Below are positions 6,779-11,953 of a stretch of DNA of 11,953 nucleotides, in pieces. Origin of the DNA: Proteobacteria bacterium UBA2996. Lineage in GTDB: Bacteria > Pseudomonadota > Gammaproteobacteria > Arenicellales > UBA868. The translations under genes and the position numbers were made by a program. Under the pieces are notes generated by a model. It searched no databases. It had not been told where the DNA came from and saw only the letters and a program-made list of their open reading frames with translations. The stretch lies in NCBI GenBank assembly GCA_002346525.1, contig DDZY01000169.1:1-11953 (forward strand). The letters run 5' to 3'. Each line of letters opens with the position of its first letter. Position 1 is the stretch's first letter.

Positions 6779-8266
6779 TCATCCCACAACAAACGGATTA
6801 GCCATCTCCTCTGCCGTAGATATCCAGACGCTTTTGGTTTGCAAATATTCAAGGATTGCTTCCTGTCCAAGTTCGCGCCCCAGTCCACTACGCTTATAGC
6901 CCCCAAACGGGGTTGTATAACTCACGGCCCGATAAGTGTTCACCCACACAGTACCCGCCTGCAGTCGTTTTGCCATAGTGAAGGTGCGGCGAATATCTTC
7001 GGTCCACACACCCGCCGCTAGACCAAACATTACGTCATTAGCGATTGCAACTGCTTCCTCATCATCTGCAAAAGGAATGACGCCAAGGACTGGGCCAAAC
7101 ACTTCTTCCTGCGCGATACGCATCCCATTACGCACTCCTGTGAATATCGTAGGTTCGACGAACCAACCATCACCACACTCCGGACGTTCGGCCTTTCCCC
7201 CACCGAGAACTGTCTCCACTCCCTCACCTTTGGCAATATCGATATAGTCCAACACTTTCTTATACTGTGGCAGATTAGTAACAGGTCCCACCTGAGTATC
7301 GAGATTCATTGGATTGCCCATTTTTGCTGTGCTGGCAAACGCTACGAGCTTTTCAACAAACTCGTCGTAAATATTTTCCTGTACTAGCAGTCTCGATCCA
7401 GCAACGCACGTTTGACCGGTTGCCGCAAAAATTCCTGCTACCGCACCCTTTACAGCATTTTCGAGATTGGCATCAGCAAACACGATATTCGGCGATTTGC
7501 CTCCCAATTCGAGACTGACTCGCTTAATGTCTTTTGCCGCTTCGGCGTAGATGTGCGCTCCGGTAAACGAAGAGCCAGTGAATGCGACTTTCTGCACTAG
7601 GGGGTGTTTGACCAACGGCTCGCCTGCCTCCGAGCCGTAGCCCGTGACAATATTCACAACCCCCTTCGGGAACCCGGCCTTCTCTACCAGTTTGATGAAC
7701 TCCAAAACAGATGCGGAGGTGTATTCGGAAGGTTTGATCACCATGGTGTTGCCGGCAGCTAGGGCCGGGGCCAACTTCCATGCGACCAGTAGAAGCGGTG
7801 AGTTCCATGGAATAATAGCAGCGCACACGCCGAGGGGTTCGTGGAGGGTATAGGTAAACGACGCCTTGTCGGTTGGAATTACCGCGCCTTCGATCTTGTC
7901 AGCAAGGCCTGCAAAATAATAGTAAAAACTTGGCGCGTACTTCAGTTGTGCCGACATTTCACTCAACAGTTTGCCATTATCTTTTACTTCTAGCTCGCCC
8001 AACATCTGTGCGTTTTCGGCAACCAGTTCTCCGAGTTTCCGCAAAAGCTCGCCGCGTTGACTCGCATTGAACGCCGGCCACTCGCCATCAGAGAACGCTC
8101 GATGCGCTGCCTGGACAGCTCTCTCGACATCATCCTCCGTGCCACGTGGGACCAGACACCAGGGCTTCGCTGTATAGGGATCAAAACTTTCAAAGTAATC
8201 GCCTGTAGTAGGATCAACGAACTCGCCATCGATATACATTTGAAGCTTGGGCAGTGATTCAGACAT
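6779..8266 (-). CDS. NAD(P)-dependent aldehyde dehydrogenase (ALDH superfamily)
   Basis: Oxidises an aldehyde to the carboxylic acid. The product is 495 residues from the chosen start, a standard length. Catalytic Cys287 lies in GQTC, the general-base Glu253 in LELGGKSPN, the oxyanion Asn155 in PWN, and cofactor-binding Lys178 in KPSE. FTGS is at 229-232. Glutamate in KPSE suggests NAD. The fold resembles betaine-aldehyde/phenylacetaldehyde-type ALDHs, but the substrate is not determined. The ATG at 8266 is preferred because GAGGA precedes it by 8 bases. Upstream in-frame ATGs at 8281 and 8341 lack a ribosome binding site, and the latter would overlap the MttB-like gene. The gene is 34 bases downstream of the MttB-like stop, so it probably belongs to the same operon. 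Confidence 0.95.
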   Translation of the reverse strand: MSESLPKLQMYIDGEFVDPTTGDYFESFDPYTAKPWCLVPRGTEDDVERAVQAAHRAFSDGEWPAFNASQRGELLRKLGELVAENAQMLGELEVKDNGKLLSEMSAQLKYAPSFYYYFAGLADKIEGAVIPTDKASFTYTLHEPLGVCAAIIPWNSPLLLVAWKLAPALAAGNTMVIKPSEYTSASVLEFIKLVEKAGFPKGVVNIVTGYGSEAGEPLVKHPLVQKVAFTGSSFTGAHIYAEAAKDIKRVSLELGGKSPNIVFADANLENAVKGAVAGIFAATGQTCVAGSRLLVQENIYDEFVEKLVAFASTAKMGNPMNLDTQVGPVTNLPQYKKVLDYIDIAKGEGVETVLGGGKAERPECGDGWFVEPTIFTGVRNGMRIAQEEVFGPVLGVIPFADDEEAVAIANDVMFGLAAGVWTEDIRRTFTMAKRLQAGTVWVNTYRAVSYTTPFGGYKRSGLGRELGQEAILEYLQTKSVWISTAEEMANPFVVG

Positions 8267-8300
8267 CGGTTTCGTCCTCATGTTTATGTAATTTAGGCGG

Positions 8301-9872
8301 TTAATACCACGAGTCATCGTAAGATGATTTACGCGCTTCAATAAAGGCTCTTAGTTCTTCCTCGGTACCGGCATCTAGTTCCGGATCTTCGTGTTCACTA
8401 AGTAACCTTTTCCACGTATCGCGTGCGCGCGTCTCCGTATCCAATGCACCATTTTCGGTCCATTGCTCAAACGATTCCGAATTAGCCAGTTCCGCATTGA
8501 AATTAGCTGTTGCATAGTTCGCCATCGTGTGGCGAGACCCGAGCAAGTTGCTAGTGTTTTCATCGATGTCGATGAATGCTTCCCTGGCCATTTCGTTGTC
8601 ATCAAATTCAATACCTTGCAAAATTCGTCCAAGCGCGCTACATCGTTCAGCGTCAATGACAAATTTTTCATAGCCAATGGTCAGTCCACCTTCGAGCCAC
8701 CCGGCAGCCTGTAAGATGTAATTAGCACCTGCCAACGCAGCCGACTCCAGCGTGGAAGTTGACTCCTGCAACGCCTGCGCATCAGCCACTTTTGAGGAGG
8801 TCAACTGTCCACCGCAGCGAACTGGCAGTTTCACTCGCCGCGCCATTTGTGCGATCGCCATATTTGCGAGTGACGACTCGGGTGTGCCGTAGGTGGCGGC
8901 ACCACTTCGAAGGTCCATGGTGGTCGCGAATACGCTGTAGACCACTGGTGAACCGGATCGAACTAATTGCGTGAGCGCAATTCCCGTCATTGCTTCTGCG
9001 TGCGCCTGAGCTAGCGTGCCAGCAATTGTGGTCGGGCTCATTGCGCCCATGACGATAAAAGGAGTGATCATGTTGGCTTGACCTGCGGCCGCGTAACGGC
9101 GGATGGTATCGGTCGTCTCCACGTTAAACGTAAGTGGCGATTGCACGGCCGTCCCGGCAAGCAATACTGCGTGTGTATCCAGGAATTCCTCACCAAACAC
9201 AATTCGAGCCATGGAGAGCGAATCCTCGGCACGCTGCTCACTATTCACCAATCCCATCACGGGTTTGTCGGAGTAACGAAACTGCGAATACAGCATGTCG
9301 AGATGGCGCTTATTGACAGGGACATCGGACGGCTCACAGATGATTGCCGGATTATGATGAAGCCCTGGCGCAGACTGTAACAACCGGGTGAGATTGTGAT
9401 GGTCAGCTAGGGTGCCGTAACGGCGCCCATTGTCCAGGTCAGTTACAAATGGGGCGCAATCGCAGGGCGCCAAGACGACATGATTCGCACCCATCGTTAC
9501 ATTACGCATAGGGTTGCGGGCATGCATCGTGAACACTTCTGGCGCGGTCGCGCATAACTCTTTCACGTGTCCACGGTCAAATCGTACCCGATCGCCGTCT
9601 ACCGTTGCGCCAGCATCTGTAAAGATACGTAATGCATCTGGATCATCCTGAAAGCGAATTCCCACCTCGCACAGTATCCAGTCAGCGTGCTCTTCAATTT
9701 CTGATAGCCTGTCGTCGCTCAATATCCCATAAGCCGGGATATTGCGAACAATATTGGATCCTGGGGTTCGGGCAGGAGAGTGCTGTCCCGACCGCTCCCG
9801 TCCCAATCGCCGTCGATCCGAGCGCCTCGATTTAGGCATATCGACGCTTGAGGGAAGCGGATCACGAGTCAT
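8301..9872 (-). CDS. MttB-family (trimethylamine-type) methyltransferase without pyrrolysine
   Basis: 523-residue homologue of trimethylamine:corrinoid methyltransferase MttB. Archaeal MttB reads an in-frame UAG as pyrrolysine. Here the frame is uninterrupted and ends in TAA, placing it with the non-Pyl group that includes glycine-betaine and proline-betaine demethylases. Family-like stretches include GGRRYGTL-type NGRRYGTL (148-155), DVPVNKRHLDM (183-193), TPFIVMGAMSP (270-280), DLRSGAATYGTPE (320-332) and GGQLTSSKVADAQALQES (354-371). The basic N-terminus (KSRRSDRRRLGRERS) is also typical of alphaproteobacterial members. No signal peptide is visible. Either the ATG at 9872 or that at 9839 could be the start, and neither has a good ribosome binding site. 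Adjacent genes encode a fused hydro-lyase 32 bases upstream and an aldehyde dehydrogenase 34 bases downstream. No corrinoid partner is encoded in the window. Substrate is unknown; a quaternary or tertiary amine is the usual expectation. Confidence 0.92.
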   Translation of the reverse strand: MTRDPLPSSVDMPKSRRSDRRRLGRERSGQHSPARTPGSNIVRNIPAYGILSDDRLSEIEEHADWILCEVGIRFQDDPDALRIFTDAGATVDGDRVRFDRGHVKELCATAPEVFTMHARNPMRNVTMGANHVVLAPCDCAPFVTDLDNGRRYGTLADHHNLTRLLQSAPGLHHNPAIICEPSDVPVNKRHLDMLYSQFRYSDKPVMGLVNSEQRAEDSLSMARIVFGEEFLDTHAVLLAGTAVQSPLTFNVETTDTIRRYAAAGQANMITPFIVMGAMSPTTIAGTLAQAHAEAMTGIALTQLVRSGSPVVYSVFATTMDLRSGAATYGTPESSLANMAIAQMARRVKLPVRCGGQLTSSKVADAQALQESTSTLESAALAGANYILQAAGWLEGGLTIGYEKFVIDAERCSALGRILQGIEFDDNEMAREAFIDIDENTSNLLGSRHTMANYATANFNAELANSESFEQWTENGALDTETRARDTWKRLLSEHEDPELDAGTEEELRAFIEARKSSYDDSWY

Positions 9873-9904
9873 CGTTGAAACTATTCCGTGTCGAGAGAAG
9901 TTTG

Positions 9905-11695
9905 CTAAGCGAGGTCGGAATCTGGCCAGAAATCCCTGGGGTCTGTAATGTGGCCAGTTATCGCCGAAGCAGCTGCAGTCGCTGGCGAGGCGAGATAGAT
10001 GAATGCATCTGGACTACCCATTCGACCACGGAAGTTTCGATTAGAGGTCGATAGGCAGGTTTCGCCGGCAGCGAGGACGCCATTACTTCCACCAGGGCAA
10101 GCGCCGCAACCCGCTGGCGTGATAAAGGCGCCGGCTTCGAGCAAGGTTTCAACGAAGCCCATTTTAGTTGCGTCTAAAAGAATCTGCTTTGATGCGGGGG
10201 TCACCATGAGGCGTGTGCTCGGTGCAACACTCTTCCCGCGCAGAATTTGTGCGGCGATCCGCAGATCCTCAAGTCGAGCGTTGGTACATGACCCCAAAAA
10301 GACCTGATCCACCAACACGTCTTTTAGAGCGCTTACGGGCACAGCGTTCTCAGGACTATGTGGTTTTGCGACCTGAGGCGCGATATCACTGATATCAATG
10401 TCGGCCATATATGCGTAATTAGCATTCTCGTCTGCTGAGAATGGGTTTAATCCCTCTTTGCATCGATCACGTAGGTAATCGATCGTCTTGTCATCGGCAG
10501 GGCACATAGCGAACTTGGCCCCCATCTCCACGCCCATGTTGGACATGGTCAGGCGACTCGAAATACTCATTGTGTCGACCAGGCTGCCGCAAAATTCGAT
10601 CGCTTTGTAACGGGCAAAGTCGGTACCGTATAGACCCAGGAGGTACAGAATGATGTCTTTGGACATAACTGATTGTCCGAGGTCACCGTAAAGATTAAAT
10701 CGAATAGTCTCGGGCACCTGCAACCACAACTGGCCGGTGGCCAGTACATAGCTCATATCCGAAACCCCCAGCCCGGTACCTGCTGCACCGATTGCGCCGT
10801 AGGAAGTGCTATGAGAGTCGGTGCCAAATACGAGTTGACCCGGAAGTACATCCCCCTTTTCCACCATTACCTGATTAACGATGCCGTCGTAACCATAGTG
10901 TCGGGATACACCCTTATTTAATCCAATTTCCCGCATGCATTTATGTGTTTCAGCCACCTGGATATCTGGGGCTGGAAAACGAAGCGTGCTAATGGATGAA
11001 ACCTTATCGGGATCCCAAAACTTGGTGATACCGACTTCCTGCAATTTTTGTTCGCAACTCACCATAAACTCAATAAGAATGGCACGATCAACATTTGCGA
11101 TTACAAAGTCCCCGGGGGTGACCCGCACTTGGCCGCTGGCGCGTGCGAGAATTTTTTCAACCATGGTTTGACCTGGCTCTAGGTCGACCACAGCGTTAGA
11201 TCTTGCCGGCGCGGGGCACCCCTCTAACAATGACTTCAGGAGTCCACCCCGTGCGATAATTCTCCGCATAGTTTCCGGGTAAACAGGAAACTGCAATATG
11301 GTGCCGACCGTAAGGTTGCGGACAGTTCCAGCCACTAGATCTATTTCCAGCAGATCTCCGTCGGAACAGAGTTTGCTGATACCCTGACATGGCACACAAG
11401 GTATACCGATTGCTATACCGTTGCGAAAAAATAGTCGTGCGAAAGAGTCCGCCAGGACCGCCGAGGCGCCCAGACTCCGAATATTATTCGCAGCTTGTTC
11501 ACGGCTTGAGCCACAACCCCAATTGTTACCTGCTACAAGGATATCGCCTTCAGAAAACTGTTCCGCGAATCCAGGATTTGCCGGAAACATCTGCGCACGA
11601 GTTTCCGGCCACGATTCAGGAAAAGGATAAGGAGCGATCTGGTCTGTATCAACGTTATCGCCCAGTTTCCACACACGACCTTGGATCAGTTGCAT
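9905..11695 (-). CDS. Aconitase-superfamily hydro-lyase, LeuD-LeuC fusion in reversed domain order
   Basis: 596 residues combining both subunits of an isopropylmalate/homoaconitate-type dehydratase. The swivel (LeuD-like) domain is at about 1-165, with DNVDTDQI (13-20), GCGSSREQA (60-68) and ADSFARLFFRNG (82-93). The LeuC-like domain is at about 172-596, with GQTMVEKILA (175-184), TDSHSTSYGA (292-301), the [4Fe-4S] ligands Cys470 (GSCTN), Cys530 and Cys533 (GCGACPGG), and SNRNFRGRMG (551-560). Fused family members known to me (aconitase, fungal Leu1) carry the swivel last; here it comes first. The catalytic Asp-His of the xDHxxP motif appears to be Thr236-Leu237. The substrate is therefore probably not isopropylmalate. 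There is no leuB or leuA nearby, which argues against leucine biosynthesis. The ATG at 11695 is the only start that keeps the swivel motif. No clear ribosome binding site is seen, and an intrinsic terminator ends 14 bases upstream. Confidence 0.9.
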   Translation of the reverse strand: MQLIQGRVWKLGDNVDTDQIAPYPFPESWPETRAQMFPANPGFAEQFSEGDILVAGNNWGCGSSREQAANNIRSLGASAVLADSFARLFFRNGIAIGIPCVPCQGISKLCSDGDLLEIDLVAGTVRNLTVGTILQFPVYPETMRRIIARGGLLKSLLEGCPAPARSNAVVDLEPGQTMVEKILARASGQVRVTPGDFVIANVDRAILIEFMVSCEQKLQEVGITKFWDPDKVSSISTLRFPAPDIQVAETHKCMREIGLNKGVSRHYGYDGIVNQVMVEKGDVLPGQLVFGTDSHSTSYGAIGAAGTGLGVSDMSYVLATGQLWLQVPETIRFNLYGDLGQSVMSKDIILYLLGLYGTDFARYKAIEFCGSLVDTMSISSRLTMSNMGVEMGAKFAMCPADDKTIDYLRDRCKEGLNPFSADENANYAYMADIDISDIAPQVAKPHSPENAVPVSALKDVLVDQVFLGSCTNARLEDLRIAAQILRGKSVAPSTRLMVTPASKQILLDATKMGFVETLLEAGAFITPAGCGACPGGSNGVLAAGETCLSTSNRNFRGRMGSPDAFIYLASPATAAASAITGHITDPRDFWPDSDLA

Positions 11696-11709
11696 AAGTT
11701 GTACCGATT

Positions 11710-11747
11710 AAAAAAATGCGGTCCCAGAGAAGAGTCCCTGGGACCGC
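11710..11747 (-). terminator. Strong rho-independent terminator between the binding-protein gene and the hydro-lyase
   Basis: The minus-strand transcript folds GCGGUCCCAG against CUGGGACCGC, a perfect 10-bp GC-rich stem (arms 11738-11747 and 11718-11727) with a 10-base loop, followed by A and seven U (11716-11710). It sits 37 bases after the binding-protein stop codon and only 14 bases before the hydro-lyase ATG. It may end the transporter transcript, or act as an attenuator that lets part of transcription through into the downstream genes. An AGGAGGAG sequence at 11749-11756 lies just 5' of the stem with no start codon at normal distance. Confidence 0.88.
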
Positions 11748-11784
11748 GCTCCTCCTGTACTTCCTTACAAAACTGCAATCAAGA

Positions 11785-11953
11785 TTAAGCGAACCACCAA
11801 CGTTCGGGTGATTTGTCCCCATCCATCGGCCAGTTACCTGCGATCCGCTCCGGTGTTCCCACCTTATCGCTCACACCCATAAGAGTGTTAGCAAAGACCG
11901 GTATGACCACAGCCCCTTCATCCCTACAGATCATCTGCATATCATGGTACATC
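11785..11953 (-). CDS. ABC transporter substrate-binding protein, peptide/nickel (SBP_bac_5) type, C-terminal 55 residues
   Basis: Only the C-terminal end is inside the window. The frame reads through YHDMQMICRDEGAVVIPVF and IAGNWPMDG to the terminal ERWWFA and a TAA stop. The pattern (amphipathic helix, RDEG, then a buried strand, and the closing ERWWFA) is typical of the periplasmic dipeptide/oligopeptide-type binding proteins of proteobacteria. Such proteins also bind other small solutes. Permease and ATPase genes are not in the window and would lie further right. The gene is followed by the terminator at 11710-11747. It may supply the substrate of the downstream enzymes, but that is inferred from position only. 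Confidence 0.82.
   Translation of the reverse strand, partial: MYHDMQMICRDEGAVVIPVFANTLMGVSDKVGTPERIAGNWPMDGDKSPERWWFA

Noticed and set aside
8267..8341. A longer aldehyde dehydrogenase starting at 8341 or 8281
   Set aside because: The ribosome binding site GAGGA fits the ATG at 8266. The longer versions lack one, and the longest would overlap the upstream gene by 41 bases.
9905..11695. Leucine biosynthesis isopropylmalate isomerase
   Set aside because: Domain order is reversed, the Asp-His motif appears lost, and no leuA or leuB is nearby. The neighbours are catabolic-type enzymes.

Overview
The window looks like a bacterial chromosome segment, most likely from an alphaproteobacterium. The evidence is family resemblance: a class III adenylate cyclase with TolB-like and TPR regions, a non-pyrrolysine MttB-type methyltransferase of the kind common in marine and soil alphaproteobacteria, and a peptide-type ABC binding protein ending in ERWWFA. 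No rRNA, tRNA, IS element or CRISPR array was seen, so the taxonomic call is an inference.

Layout. Nine complete genes and two edge-truncated ones are supported, all on the minus strand except one regulator. Reading along the minus strand (right to left): (1) the C-terminal end of an ABC transporter substrate-binding protein, then a strong intrinsic terminator (11710-11747); (2) a three-gene block of a LeuD-LeuC fused hydro-lyase (9905-11695), an MttB-family methyltransferase (8301-9872) and an aldehyde dehydrogenase (6779-8266); (3) a plus-strand MarR regulator (6308-6775) that converges on the aldehyde dehydrogenase and diverges from the next block; (4) a zinc alcohol dehydrogenase (5142-6185) and a membrane di-iron hydroxylase of the sterol desaturase superfamily (4167-5138), three bases apart; (5) a SAM-dependent methyltransferase (3173-4078), then a cobalt-type nitrile hydratase operon, alpha (2506-3150), beta (1835-2506) and activator (1410-1820), then the N-terminal 447 residues of an adenylate cyclase (1-1341) that runs off the left edge.

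How the genes may work together. The right half reads as a catabolic block for a small, probably quaternary-ammonium or branched organic acid substrate: uptake, demethylation (MttB family), aldehyde oxidation, and an aconitase-type dehydration or hydration. The middle block could hydroxylate a substrate (di-iron enzyme) and oxidise the alcohol (ADH) under MarR control. The left block converts nitriles to amides, but no amidase is present in the window. These links are inferred from proximity and strand.

Most unusual point. The fused hydro-lyase has the swivel (LeuD) domain first and the LeuC domain second. All three [4Fe-4S] cysteines are kept, but an ungapped alignment recalled from memory puts Thr-Leu where the family has its catalytic Asp-His pair. 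Base composition also shifts near position 3160: the nitrile hydratase and cyclase genes sampled by eye are about 60% GC, while the hydroxylase region is about 46% and the rest about 50%.
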